Under the pieces are notes generated by a model. That model was not told the DNA's origin, made no database searches, and was given only the letters and a program-made list of their open reading frames with translations. From assembly GCF_040115645.1 (NCBI RefSeq), contig NW_027096090.1, forward strand, positions 81,920 through 145,919: a DNA stretch of 64,000 bases, given 5' to 3'. The translations under genes were made by a program, and so were the position numbers. This document shows positions 11,496-21,609 of the stretch, piece after piece. The stretch comes from Euwallacea fornicatus (lineage: Eukaryota > Arthropoda > Insecta > Coleoptera > Curculionidae). The first letter of the stretch is position 1. Each line of letters starts with the position of its first letter.

Positions 11496-11774
11496 CAGGG
11501 TGGTCATTTAGTGCGGTCTCGGAAGATTACGGCTAAACAATTTAATATTTTGAATTTCTTTTTTTTGCGTTATATAGAACTCGATTATGGGCACATTCTA
11601 AAATTGTTTTCGTTTTATACAGGGTGTTCTAAATAAGTGAAAAATATCAGTTATATATTTTTAAATAGGACACCTCATATATTAATATCGTTTTAGATTT
11701 CTTGAGAAAAATAAATGTAAGTTTCATTAAGGCTTACTTGTCCCAAATCTTAAGGATTTCGAAATAATTAAGTT
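11496..11774 (+). repeat. H left arm, outer part
   Basis: Reverse-complementary to about 25906-26185. It contains a second internal CAGGGTGTTCT motif about 135 bp in, so end-like motifs are repeated inside the arm. It ends in AATAATTAAGTT, which is duplicated with one mismatch at 17366-17377 across the LINE insertion. Confidence 0.9.
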
Positions 11775-11982
11775 GGTTGCATTTTGACATTGTTGTTGCT
11801 GCCGAAGAAGTCCTTATACCATTCATTTACAAGGTTGAAATTGTTGTTGTCAAATTTGGGGTTAGTCGAAGAACCGAAAGCCCTCCGATAGTGTCTGGCA
11901 AATGCGTCAGCCTTGTCTTTATCCGTCAAGAGTTTGTTTCCGTTTTCGTTTATGTTAGTAATAGGGTTGTTTTTTTTTGTAT
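11775..11982 (-). pseudogene. N1 ORF2 fragment left of N2
   Basis: Continuation of the N1 reading region after N2. It starts with the duplicated 76-77 bp also found at 14799-14874, then reads on through a linker resembling the pre-RT region of N2, which also has a Lys-Ala-(Glu)-Ala-Phe-Ala-like stretch after the duplicated segment. It ends abruptly at the H arm sequence. Confidence 0.65.
11906..11982 (+). repeat. Target-site duplication of N2, left copy
   Basis: The segment starting GTCAGCCTTGTCTTTATCCG recurs at 14799-14874 with one substitution and one base of difference in the T run. The two copies bracket N2 exactly, so they are best read as a 76-77 bp target-site duplication. Confidence 0.8.
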
Positions 11983-14798
11983 ATATATACAGTCTTTATT
12001 CTATAATATACCTATAATATACCATAGAACAGGCCATTGACCTTCATGGTCCTTCAGCCCTATGCTATAACACAATATAATACATATGTCCATTCACACT
12101 ACCGCTAATTTATCCTAAGTTGTTCCGCCTCTCGACACAAGTTTCCAGTAACGTCTGTTTAGGGTGTCTGTATCGTGATTCGTGCGTCAGCCTTGTCAAA
12201 CATAGAAGTTTTAACATTTTCCAGTTCTCCTCGTTGTCGATCCATTTTTGCTGTGTTGACTGCATTCTGTCCGTAATTTTCTGTATTCCAACTCGTTCGT
12301 AGAGTAAACATGTACTGGGATTGTGTAGAGGATTAGTGGGATGTCTGATTCTAGTGATTGTCCTTAGAACTATTTGTTCAGTAGTTTGTATGTATCGTTT
12401 AGTTTTTTCTGTTGCGTTTGCAAGTAGGATACAGTTGTAGTCTAGTAATGGTCGACAAATAGTTTTATATATGTGAGTTGCTGTTCTCGTACTCACCCCT
12501 ACGTCCTTGTACGTAAGCACTCGGAAGTGCTTGGCTCGTTTCATCATTTCTGTTCTCATGAGCTGCTCATGTTTTGTAAATTTTAGTTTATTGTCCAAAT
12601 GCACTCCCAGGTACTTCACGCTCAGACTGGGTCTTGCCACCTGTTCGTCCGCTGTAATTGTAGGGGAGTTGTGTTTGATTTGGTGGTGAGGTATTAGTAG
12701 CTGATTTTTGTTAGCGTTTGGTTTTAGTCTCCATTTATACAGCCAGGTCATTGTTTGGTCTGTCAGCGTTTGTAATGTCTTCACGGCTCCACTTGTACTT
12801 TTGTCATGGGTGACCAGAGCTGTATCGTCGGCGTACTGCAAAATGTATGATTTCCTGTCAAGGAGACCCGGTTGCAGTATACTGTGGTTATTGATGTAGC
12901 AATACACATTATATAGCAAGGGGACAGGGGGGATCCTTGTGGTAGGCCCTGCCGCGGAGAGAAAGGAGAAGAAAGGGTTTGCTTAATTCGTACTTCAATT
13001 TCTCGGTCATGAAGTAAGTTTCTTATGGTATGCATCATGTACTCGGGAATACCCATGCAAAATAGCTTGAACAGCAGTCCCGCATGCCACACCGAGTCGT
13101 AGGCTTTATTTATGTCCAAAAGTAGTACTGCTGATCAACCGTTCTGTAAATGTGTAGTCTGTATGTTGTTTACCAGAGTGTATAGTGGATGTATCGTTGA
13201 GCTTTTTACTTTAAATCCGAACTGGTAATCTGGTATATGCTTTTTTGTTCATTTTTGGAGTCTGTTTTTAATTATTTGTTCGAAAAGTTTGCTAATGGTG
13301 GGCTGCAGCGTAATAGGTCTATAGTTCTCCATTTTAGTATTGTCAGTTCTATTTTTAGGTATTGGAATTACTATGCCGGTCTTCCATGCCTGCGGTATTA
13401 TGTTTTTTTTAATGCATTCATTCATTTGGTCTGTGATAAATTTGTGGGAGACGGCGGATAAATTTTTAAGTATGTTAGCTCTAATATTGTCCTTTCCTGG
13501 TGCGGTATTTTTTAATTTAGTCAGTGCCTCGTCAAACTCAAAGGTGCTAATTTTTTCGTATGTCCAGTTCCTGCTGTCGTAGTTGCCAAAGTAGTTGTCA
13601 TACCATTGATTTACCGCCATCCAGTTTTGTGCATCAAATTTAGCGTCTTGGGCTATCGTAAACACTTTCTGGTAGTGCTTGGCAAATGCCTCGGCCTTGT
13701 CCTTGTCGGTCTGCAGATCTTTCCCGTTTATGTTAATTGCGCCTGTAATGTTTGTTTTCTTGTACTTGGATAACTTTTTAATTTTCGTCCAGTAAGTTCG
13801 ACCACAGTCATTTTCAATTTCTCGGCAAGCCTCCCACCACTTGCTCTCCCTGTACTGCCATACCATTTTCTTAATATCTCTATTGAGGTTGTTCATTTTT
13901 GGTTTTAAAGTACGTTCCTGTGTTTGTTTGTATGTTCGGTATAGTTCCCTTTTAATTTTGATTAATCTTAGTATGCATTTTGACAGTCTATGTTGGTAAA
14001 ATGTGCTTTTACGCTTTGGAGAATATTTCTCAATAGCTTTCGTGATTTCGTTCTGTAACTCGGTTATGGTACACTTATGCCCTGCGGCCATTACGTAATT
14101 GTCGATATAGTCCCTAACCTTTGCTACGTTAGTTTTGTTGATGTTCATGACTGTCTTACTCAGTTGTTCCGTGTTCGACTGCTTTGTAGGTTCCAGTTTT
14201 AAGTCAAACACCATGGCCAGATGGTCCGACCCTAGTTCGTTTGTCAAGTCCACCTTGCCCAGGTTGTTCGTGAGGTTACGTGTGTGTAGGAGTATGTCTG
14301 GAGTTGAGTCCTCATTCTCGGGCATTAGGAATGTCGGTGGCGTCTGTTTTCTCACAAAGTCAGAGTTTTTTAGAAAATCGTCTAACTGTTTGCTTTTATG
14401 TTTGTTTAGGTTAAAGTCTCCTACTATAATAACATATTTATACAGACATGCTTTTATGAAAATATTCAATTCCAAGTCCGAGAGTGGATGGATGTATGTT
14501 AAAAATATATGTATTTTGTCGTTAAGGTAGGGTATTGTAAAGTGTAGGCATTCGTTTAAAGGATTGTTTAATGCTGGGGGATTTGCTTTACCTAACCTCG
14601 CTTGGGGCTTAAAGAGAGTCAGAGCACCCCCTCTAGCGTTGTGTATTGCCTGACCGTGTTTGCATACATACAGCCAATCCCTGTAACCTGGTACTTGGTC
14701 AACCTTTGTCTTTGTCTCCACAAACATGCACCCACCCACGTCATTTCGTTCCACGTAGTTATATATTATGTCTTTCTTCCTATTGATCCCGTTTCCTT
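11983..14798 (-). mobile_element. LINE N2, 5'-truncated, inserted in N1
   Basis: About 2.8 kb of a second, related but distinct non-LTR element. The 5' end is truncated inside the endonuclease start; the 3' end, read on minus, has AATAAA near 12000 followed by a short TA-rich tail at 11983-11992. It carries endonuclease and RT in one ORF2 region. Flanked by the 76-77 bp duplication of N1 sequence. The protein differs clearly from N1 across the shared endonuclease (for example VETKTKVDQVPGYRDW against VETKTKTDQTISYRDW). Confidence 0.85.
12110..14770 (-). pseudogene. N2 ORF2: endonuclease and reverse transcriptase, broken
   Basis: Three successive frames make up ORF2. 13249-14754 (501 codons) holds the AP-type endonuclease, with GDFN near residues 116-119 and the LGSDHLA motif with its catalytic Asp-His pair, then a linker and the first RT block (ENYRPITL). 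12781-13119 carries the next RT blocks (DINKAYDSVW, RQGLPQGSPLSP). 12110-12919 contains the YADD catalytic box and the thumb and C-terminal part. An in-frame TGA precedes DINKAYDS (about 13132), and frameshifts occur near 13249 and 12900. All catalytic motifs remain readable but split, so no active enzyme is expected. No ORF1 is present. Confidence 0.85.
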
Positions 14799-14874
14799 GT
14801 CAGCCTTGTCTTTATCCGTCAAGAGTTCGTTTCCGTTTTCGTTTATGTTAGTAATAGGGTTGTTTTTTTTGTAT
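14799..14874 (+). repeat. Target-site duplication of N2, right copy
   Basis: Partner of 11906-11982. To its right N1 continues in normal order; to its left N2 begins. Confidence 0.8.
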
Positions 14875-15900
14875 TTTGCAAGTTTTTTGATTTTCCGCCA
14901 GTATGTCTTTCCTTGATCCCTTTCTATTTCTTGACATGTCTCCAGCCATTTGTTTTGTCTGTATTGATATATCAGTCTTTTGACGTTCTTGTTGAGACTA
15001 TTGATGTTTTTTTTTAGGTCGGTGTCTTGTGTGCGTGTGTATAATCTATATAGTTCTCTTTTGTGTTTTATAAGTTTTAGTACGAATTTGGGTAGCGTAT
15101 GTGCGTAATAAGATCTTTTCAATTCGGGTGTAAATTTTTGCACTGCAAGAGATATTTGTGCTTGAAGCTGGTCAATAGTAATGGGTTCGGATTGCGATGA
15201 AATGTAGTTGTCCATGTAGTTTTTCACCTGGTCTGTGTTGGTCCTGTTTAAGTTTATTGCTTGTGTTCATTGGAGTCTGGGGAGTGTGTTGGATTTGGTT
15301 TAAGTCAATATTGAATGTGATGGACAGATGGTCTGATCCCAGTTCGTTGGTTAGGTTTATGTTTTTAACGTTGTCTCTAAGGTTCTTCGTGTGTAGTAGT
15401 ATGTCAGGTGTGGAGTCAGGGTTTTGTGGCATAAGGAAGGTGGGTGGTGTGTGTCATTGTTCGAAGTCGGAATTCTCTAGGAAGTTTTTGAGTTGCTGTT
15501 TTTTTCGTCGGTTGATGTTGAAGTCTCCCACGATCAAGGCATGTTTGTATAGGCTGGCCTTGGTAAAGATGTTTGGTTCGATGTCGGAGCAGGGGTGAAT
15601 ATATACCACGAATATGTGGATTTTTTCGGTCGAGAAAGGAAGTGTGAAGTGAATGCATTCGTTTAGGTTGTTATTGAGTACTGGAGGGTTTGCCTTGCCC
15701 ATCCTAAGTGTTGGCTTGCATAATGCTATCGCCCCTCCCCTAGCGTTGGACCTTTGGTATCCGTGTTTAGTAATGTGTGTCCAGTCACGATAGCTTATTG
15801 TTTGGTCTGTCTTGGTTTTAGTTTCAACTAGTAGGCAACCGCCCATGTCCTTTTGTTCGATGTAATTGTATAGTGTGTGTTTTTTTGGGTTAGTCCGTTG
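14799..15900 (-). pseudogene. N1 ORF2: endonuclease and pre-RT linker, broken
   Basis: AP-type endonuclease of LINE N1 across three frames: 15454-15846 (GGCLLVETKTK to GDFNINR), 15172-15432 (STPDILLHTK, LGSDHLS) and 14799-15227 (basic linker ending LTDKDKA). A shift in the A7 run near 15885 separates the extreme N-terminus (SNINGL) from the rest, and further shifts occur near 15440 and 15220. It has the same domain layout as N2. The RT that should follow is absent: after N2 only 207 more bases of linker remain. Confidence 0.8.
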
Positions 15901-15925
15901 ATGTTGGAGTATATTAGTTTATGAG

Positions 15926-17333
15926 TCATTGTTGTATGTTCGTTGTTGTCTGTCTGATGTGGCTGATGGGATCAGTTGGAGAAGGTGAGTTGGGATTATT
16001 TAGGTCGAACATAAGTATATACATTTGATTTCCGAAAAAAACTACGGTCGTATCGATCTTAAAGTCCTCTATGAATCGGTGTCTTAATTTTTTGAGTAGT
16101 TCTTCGCGGTTTACCTCACTATTTTTATTGATGCTATTTTTGTACTTATTAATTATGAAGTCGTGCGTTGTTATTGGGACGTGGATTCGGCTATCCGCAG
16201 TTTTTGTTAATGGGAGTTGGGCTGTGGTTTTGTTAGCGCTTTTGATTCTTACATTTGGGATGTCTTGTATCGGCGCCGTGGGTCTGCGGGGGCACTTAGT
16301 GCTCCACGCAGCGTGTTCCTCGGATCCGCATGCTGTACATTTTGGTGGCAGTGGAGACTTACATTGATGTGAGTTGTGGGGTCCCAGACATTTGTTATAT
16401 TTCACCCCATTCGGGCATTTCTCGGTGGTGTGGTCATACTTGGAGCATTTCCCACATGGCGCAGGGATGGGGTTAGGAGGCTTGCTTTCAGTAATTCGAT
16501 AAGATCTATTGAAGCAGAAGATACGTCGTTCAGCCATAAGTTTCTCGTATGTTCCCTGGTCACCCGTGATCAGACGAAGCATGAGCGTCGGCACCCCTCT
16601 CGCTCGTGATATTATCCGTTTGCAATATCTAACTTGCAGTCCCATTCTTTTTAATTGATTGTGGAACATTTCATCCGTAATTTCAGCTTCCACGCCCGTC
16701 ACCACCGCCGAATATGTTGGAGTAATTATTTTGGGCAGAGATGAGTTTGTTGTGGTTTGTTTGTTGTCTTCTAGCCTATAAGGCTGTGATTAACTCTTGG
16801 TTCAGAAGTGTCCTAAGAGTAGCTGTGGTGGCATCGCTGTTGTTGGTTTTAAGCAGGTATTGATTTTCTTGTTTGATTATTACGTCTTTGTTATTTGGGT
16901 TGTGTTGTTCCCATATTGTTGCCAGCTTAATGCGTGATGTATTTAAGGGGGTGGTTATGGCGAATGTGTGTTGGTATCTGATAAACCCAGGTTTCTGGGT
17001 AGTTGTTGTTGGTTGGGAGGTTGCTGGTTGTTGGGTTGATGTTGAAGGTCTGTTGGGTATTGTTGTATGTGTAGGATCGACTTCAGTGTGAACTTTCTTT
17101 GATCGGTTGTCAGTTTGACTGTCCTGCCTTTTGGGTCTACCCCTTTTTTTTCTGCTGTGTGGTGTTACAAACCCGTCCATGTCAGGCTGGGAGGGGCTTT
17201 CTGATTCAGAGGTCCCCTCTGTCTCCATGCCCCCAACTATCACTTTGGCCGATGAATTTTTGTGTATTTTTATGTTTTTTCCTGTTTTGCGCTCTACACT
17301 GATAAGAATGTTTATTTTATTCGCACCAGACAC
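15926..17333 (-). pseudogene. N1 ORF1: RNA-binding gag-like protein with zinc knuckles, one frameshift
   Basis: ORF1 of a Jockey/I-group LINE, which packages element RNA. The first 185 codons (16776-17333) contain a basic KKRGRPKRQ segment and a Thr/Pro/Gln-rich linker. A shift near 16775-16795 moves to the second frame (to 15926, 259 codons from the first usable start), with the zinc knuckles: CGKCSKYDHTTEKC fits CX2CX4HX4C, the second (YNKCLGPHNSHQC) has Tyr where the first Cys belongs, and CTACGSEEHAAWSTKC fits CX2CX4HX6C. I chose the start at 17333 because it is the first Met of the open frame, about 30 bases inside the 5' end. Loss of a zinc ligand and the frameshift both indicate decay. 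Confidence 0.82.
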
Positions 17334-17765
17334 GTCTTGACTGTATCAAGGCTCGCTCGGTTCTGAATAATTCAGTTTTTTTTTAAATCATGCAATTTTA
17401 AAAACTTTGTTTTGAAGGACTTAAACTGGAGTAAATCGAAATTCATACCAAACCTTAGATATAAGACGTATTTTATGCCAGAATTATTAAAATTGAAATA
17501 TCTCATACAGTGCGTCCAAAAAATAACATGAAAATTGTATTCTTTTTGAAAGGAAATAACTTGCTTAATTTAAATAGAACACCCCATATTTTATTACTCG
17601 AAATAAGAGATAAACATATGACTAATCAAAAATCGTTACACCTTCATGTACCTAAATTACAGGTTTTCTTCGAAAAATAAAATTTAAGAAAAGGTAGCAA
17701 AATTAATAACCGCACTATCTATTTTTATTTAATATAAAAGAATTTCTTTTAATAAACACTTAATT

Positions 17766-17900
17766 ATAAATAATTTTCAATATATCCTCCACTCTGATCA
17801 ATGCAAGCTTGAAGTCGAGTAACATTTCCACGACAAACATTTTCCAGAATATCCCTATTTGCTCTAATAGAGTCAAAAACATAGCGGATTCTGATTTTCA
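17766..17900 (-). pseudogene. C-terminal tail of a mariner-related transposase inside H
   Basis: About 44 codons on the minus strand, ending in a stop near 17766. The last residues read RLQACIDQSGGYIENYL, the same kind of C-terminus as M1 (NLCIQENGKHFEHLL) and M2 (NLCLELEGEHFEMFL). The preceding codons (DSIRANRDILENVCRGN) lie in the loop. The tail from VTRLQ onward is repeated, inverted, on the plus strand at 17926-17990, because the arm repeat includes the coding end. No catalytic domain remains. Confidence 0.75.
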
Positions 17901-18103
17901 TATTGTCTCTTGTTGTTAACTATGTTACTCGACTTCAAGCTTGCATTGATCAGAATGGAGGTTATATTGAAAATTGTTTGTAATTAAGTGTTTATTAAAA
18001 GAAATTCTTTTATATTAAATAAAAATAGATAGTGCGGTTATTAATTTTGCTACCTTTTCTTAAATTTTATTTTTCGAAGAAAACCTGTACATTTAGGTAC
18101 AGG

Positions 18104-18107
18104 AAGG
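18104..18107 (+). other. AAGG target duplication of element B, left
   Basis: AAGG here and at 25638-25641 flank element B. The left arm of H has a single copy (17641-17644, CCTT), confirming the duplication. Confidence 0.9.
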
Positions 18108-18375
18108 AATTTTATTTTATCTTTTAAAAACTTCGATAAAAAAAACTTTATTTATTTAGGAAAATACAAGTTTTAATACATATGTAGATTCACAAAGCAA
18201 GTTGGCAGTAGATTACTCGATTAATTTCTGAATGAATGTCCTAATGAATGCATTTGCTTAAATATGAAAATATAGCTGAGTTTTCAAAAAGCTGATACAG
18301 TGGATTCCTATTGGCTAATTACACGCGTGACACGTTTTATTATTATTATTGCCACGAGTAAATGGTCATATAATT
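18108..18375 (-). repeat. 3' LTR of element B
   Basis: 268 bp. On the element strand it begins AATTATATGACC and ends AAAATT. It carries no TG...CA ends, as is common in this group. Identical in my reading to the 5' LTR. Confidence 0.95.
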
Positions 18376-18386
18376 CCTCCCTCCTT
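18376..18386 (-). other. Polypurine tract of element B
   Basis: AAGGAGGGAGG on the minus strand, directly next to the 3' LTR, the expected plus-strand primer. It overlaps the env stop codon by two bases. Confidence 0.9.
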
Positions 18387-20001
18387 AAGTGTGAGAAAAT
18401 GCAATTTTTGAATTTTCGAGCGGATTAATTGGTATGACCATTTTTACATTCCTTTTATTCGTTTTATAATAATAGTAAATAATTATGCTTAATACAATTA
18501 TTACAATACTGACTAATACTAAGGATATAATGGACAAGTTTGTGGGGATTATCTCGAGTTCTTTGAGAGGGTGGACCGTTAGTGTATTGGCGAGTTTTAA
18601 ATCATCGTGGATATTTTCTAGATCTAATTTTTGTAATTTAATGGGGTTCAATTTTCTTTTTAAATCATCACGAATTTTTATGGCGGGCAATTTTAGTCTT
18701 AAACTGATTGTGTTTGGTTTTTGTTCATTATAGGTTTTGTTACCTATTTTAGTTTGACATTTTAACGGCATGATTAATGAAGCTTGTCTAACAGTTTCCA
18801 CCGTGCGCTGTTTTGGGCATTGGAACTCGATGATTTCCTGGAAAGCTGGAATTATTAGAAGAGAGTTATCTGACAATTCAAGGATGGAAGTTTCGTTGTA
18901 ATTAATCGGAATCATAGGGCAGTGACTGCTAAGGTCAATTGTTTTTATGATGCATGGTTCATTTACAGATAGGTTGGGTTTTTCGCAAAGGGATATATTG
19001 CTAACTTTGAGACATGCGTTTTGAAGATTAAACGACTCTGTTTCGGATCTAAGCAAGTAAGGGTTACTTATTGCGGTTATGAGATTATTAAGGGGGATCG
19101 GATAGATTTTGTACAGAGTATACCTTTCTCCTGAAATTAGAGGAAAGAGAATGTGGAAAACGACTAGGTTTCTTTCAAAGGTTACGGCTGTATGAGTTAT
19201 CCTGTAGTAATGTATTATGTTTTCAAAAGGAATCCTGCGTTTAGGGTCTATTTGGTTAATAATCGAGCTTAATTCACTGTACTTAAGAATACTATGATGC
19301 AGAATATCTGCTTTTGCAAAATCTATGGCGGTTTGGATATTATCGCATATACTACTAATAGCATAGACATTGTTGTCTAGGTTGTTTAATAAAAGAGTGA
19401 AATACAGAGCATCCGCCGTGGCTTGTTCAAGTTGTGTAAGATTGTTTGTTTGCGCATAGATTTTCTGTTGGTTTTCCTTTATGATGTTTATTTGGCTGTC
19501 TATATTTTGTGTTAATTTCTTGGCAATGGTTTGTGTATCTATTATATCTTGCTGTAAGGTTTTTTGATTCTCGTCTAGCGTTTTAATATAATTGTCATAG
19601 CGTTCGCCATCATCCGCATCCAAGGTTCCATATAAATATTTTTGAGCCTTACCAACAATATTTAGTAATCCTCTTTTGGTTCTTACTGTAGAAGAAGAGT
19701 AATGTTTAATGAATGCCTGGTTCGCGTGCACTCGTACTAAGATGTTATTGAATCGTGTTACAAGAAGCGTACTATGTGTTACGTTCATAGTATTCATAGT
19801 GGAATTGAGCTGATAAAGCGTTTGTTCTGTTGAGTTTAAGCATTTTTGTATGTGCGTTAAATTTATGTGGTAATAGATATGTTGCTTATCGTCAATTATG
19901 TAGCTGGGTCCTTCGTTTATTGGCAGCAAGGGGTTAGAGAGTTCTTCGATTCGATATTGCGCACTAACTAGGAGCGGCAGAAGTATTAGGTTGATCTTCA
20001 T
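18385..20001 (-). CDS. env: Envelope-like (F-type) glycoprotein of element B
   Basis: A 538-residue membrane protein. It has a signal peptide at about 1-14, an ectodomain with many Asn glycosylation sequons (NLT, NST, NVT), a furin-type site RTKR at 107-110 followed by the hydrophobic GLLNIVGKAQKYLYG segment, a coiled-coil-like region at about 130-210 rich in Gln/Asn/Ile, a paired-Cys region at about 330-415, a transmembrane helix at about 489-512 and a short basic tail. This layout is that of insect errantivirus envelopes related to baculovirus F proteins (family knowledge). The start overlaps the end of pol by 38 bases and the stop sits in the polypurine tract, so it is probably made from a spliced RNA. 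The frame is unbroken, but I cannot judge activity. Confidence 0.9.
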   Translation of the reverse strand: MKINLILLPLLVSAQYRIEELSNPLLPINEGPSYIIDDKQHIYYHINLTHIQKCLNSTEQTLYQLNSTMNTMNVTHSTLLVTRFNNILVRVHANQAFIKHYSSSTVRTKRGLLNIVGKAQKYLYGTLDADDGERYDNYIKTLDENQKTLQQDIIDTQTIAKKLTQNIDSQINIIKENQQKIYAQTNNLTQLEQATADALYFTLLLNNLDNNVYAISSICDNIQTAIDFAKADILHHSILKYSELSSIINQIDPKRRIPFENIIHYYRITHTAVTFERNLVVFHILFPLISGERYTLYKIYPIPLNNLITAISNPYLLRSETESFNLQNACLKVSNISLCEKPNLSVNEPCIIKTIDLSSHCPMIPINYNETSILELSDNSLLIIPAFQEIIEFQCPKQRTVETVRQASLIMPLKCQTKIGNKTYNEQKPNTISLRLKLPAIKIRDDLKRKLNPIKLQKLDLENIHDDLKLANTLTVHPLKELEIIPTNLSIISLVLVSIVIIVLSIIIYYYYKTNKRNVKMVIPINPLENSKIAFSHT

Positions 20002-21609
20002 TCTTGGTTGGTGGTTCCTGTAATTTAATTCGTACCTTGGGTTTGACGTTTTTTGGATGTCTTTGATTATGAAAATTTACTAATTGGTATTTGGGTTTTA
20101 GTTTCTGGGGTATCCTATGAGGTGTAGTTATTAGTTGTTTGGTTCCTTCTGGTATCTCTGGGTCATTTTCTCTAGTTTTATTTAATTTAGACAATCCTTT
20201 TGCTTTGTTGGCGTTGAGTTTTTTGTTTATCGTGTCATTTAGAGTTTGAAAAATTTGTGTTAATTCATACATGTAGTCTGTTTGGATTTGATTAATATTT
20301 CTTTCAAAGTTGAGTTGATAGTCAAGATTTCCTTTTATAATCTGAAAAGGGGTGAAATCGTGTGTTGAATGTATACTATTGTTATAGTTTAGAATTGCTA
20401 GGTCAATTAGGTCAATGGTTGATTTCGTCGGGTGATTAATTTTTAATGCAATCAAGCTTTCCTTTAAAGTTGAGTGGAATCTCTCAATGGGCGAATTAGA
20501 GTTAGGGTTGTACGGTGTTACGTAATGTATTTCTATTTTATATGTGCTGCATAATTCTTGCACGAGGTGATTCTTGAAGGTTCTTGCATTATCTGTAGTG
20601 ATTTTACAAGGGGTACCATGATGTGAGAAAAATTTGACTAGGCCTTGACATGTTTCTATCGAGTTTTCGTTGACGGGGTAGGCGGCTGCGAATTTTGAGA
20701 AGTTGTCGATTATGGTTAGAAATTTTTGGGGGGCGACAGAGTAAATATCTATGTACAGATGCTCAAATGGCTTACTGCCCATAGGAGTCGGTTTGAATAT
20801 AACTTTGTGTGGATGTCTCTCATATTTTGCTTTCTGGCATGTTTCACAAGTGCTGATGTAGTCTATTACATCTCTCTCTAAATTTGGCCAATAATAACGT
20901 TGTTTTATATTTTTTATGTTTTCTGTAATTCCTCTGTGTGATGTTTTAGTTGTGTGGTACCGCTCTATGATTTCCTTTTGTTCATCTGGTTCGGTTACGT
21001 CCTCTAAAAGTGTGTTTGAAATGACTAAACTGTAAGCATTGTTTTGGAACGTTTCTTGGAATATTCTGAGGATTATTGGTTCCAAGTCCTTGGCTGGAAA
21101 ATGTAGGCAATACAGATCGGGTGGTAAGTTCTTAATAAGTACTTCTTGTACTTCTTCTGTCGTTGGATTTTCATTGACGAATATTGTTGTTCGTTTCTTT
21201 GTTGTAAATAAGGTTTGAGATGTGGTATATGGTTTTTCTTTTATAGTCCATTTAAAGATCAACTGTTTTTTGTAGGTGTTAATGCTTTTGTTGACATATG
21301 GCGCACCTATTATAGGGTTTTCGAGAGAGGTATGTACTGTTTCTGTTTCGGTTTCTACAGCCGTTAGAGTAGCAGATCTGTCTTCTATGGTTTCAGTGTC
21401 ATCGGGGCCTAAATCATTAATTTTGGTTTCCTGTATTTTTTTTTTATTAAGGTTCCTTGGGGGTTGTATTTGGATGTCCGAGATAATTTTTATTTTATCT
21501 CTTTGATTTCCAGGTTGTTTTTTTATAGGGTCATTGAATAAATTGTCTTGGGTTTCGAAAAAATGTTGTATAAGTATCACGCCACAAGTGTTGGTCATCA
21601 TCTTTTTTT
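19964..21609 (-). CDS. pol: Integrase part of element B pol, frame-separated from RT
   Basis: C-terminal portion of pol. Numbered from the first Met of this frame (21601), the zinc-binding HHCC motif is at H216, H222, C252 and C255, and the DD35E core at D285 (YIDIYS), D337 (TTDNAR) and E373 (PIERFH), with exactly 35 residues between the last two. A basic tail of about 90 residues follows. The first 100 residues are the tether between RNase H and integrase. It overlaps the RT frame by about 70 bases. In element C the tether continues in one frame from RNase H, so the split in B looks like a recent one-base change in the A8 run at 21603-21610 (or an assembly error), not a normal frameshift site. 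Confidence 0.88.

Larger units (their letters stand above)
11775..17365 (-). mobile_element. LINE N1 (Jockey/I group), lacking its RT and 3' end, split by N2
   Basis: Non-LTR retrotransposon on the minus strand inserted in the left arm of H with a 12-bp imperfect duplication (11763-11774 and 17366-17377). It runs ORF1 (17333 to about 15926), endonuclease and linker of ORF2 (about 15900-14799), then after the N2 insertion a further 207 bases of ORF2 (11982-11775). It stops inside ORF2 before any RT motif, without poly(A). Losing the 3' half while keeping the 5' end is the opposite of normal LINE truncation. Confidence 0.82.
17366..18107. repeat. H central part: inner left arm, loop, inner right arm
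   Basis: Inner left arm 17378-17825, loop 17826-17921, inner right arm 17922-18107. The left arm contains CCTT at 17641-17644, the unoccupied equivalent of the AAGG site used by element B in the right arm. A motif similar to the terminal one recurs here (CAGTGCGTCC near 17509), giving at least three end-like motifs per arm. Confidence 0.88.

Noticed and set aside
14135..17340. Several 70-130 codon frames on plus inside N1 and N2
   Set aside because: They are antisense shadows of the LINE reading frames.
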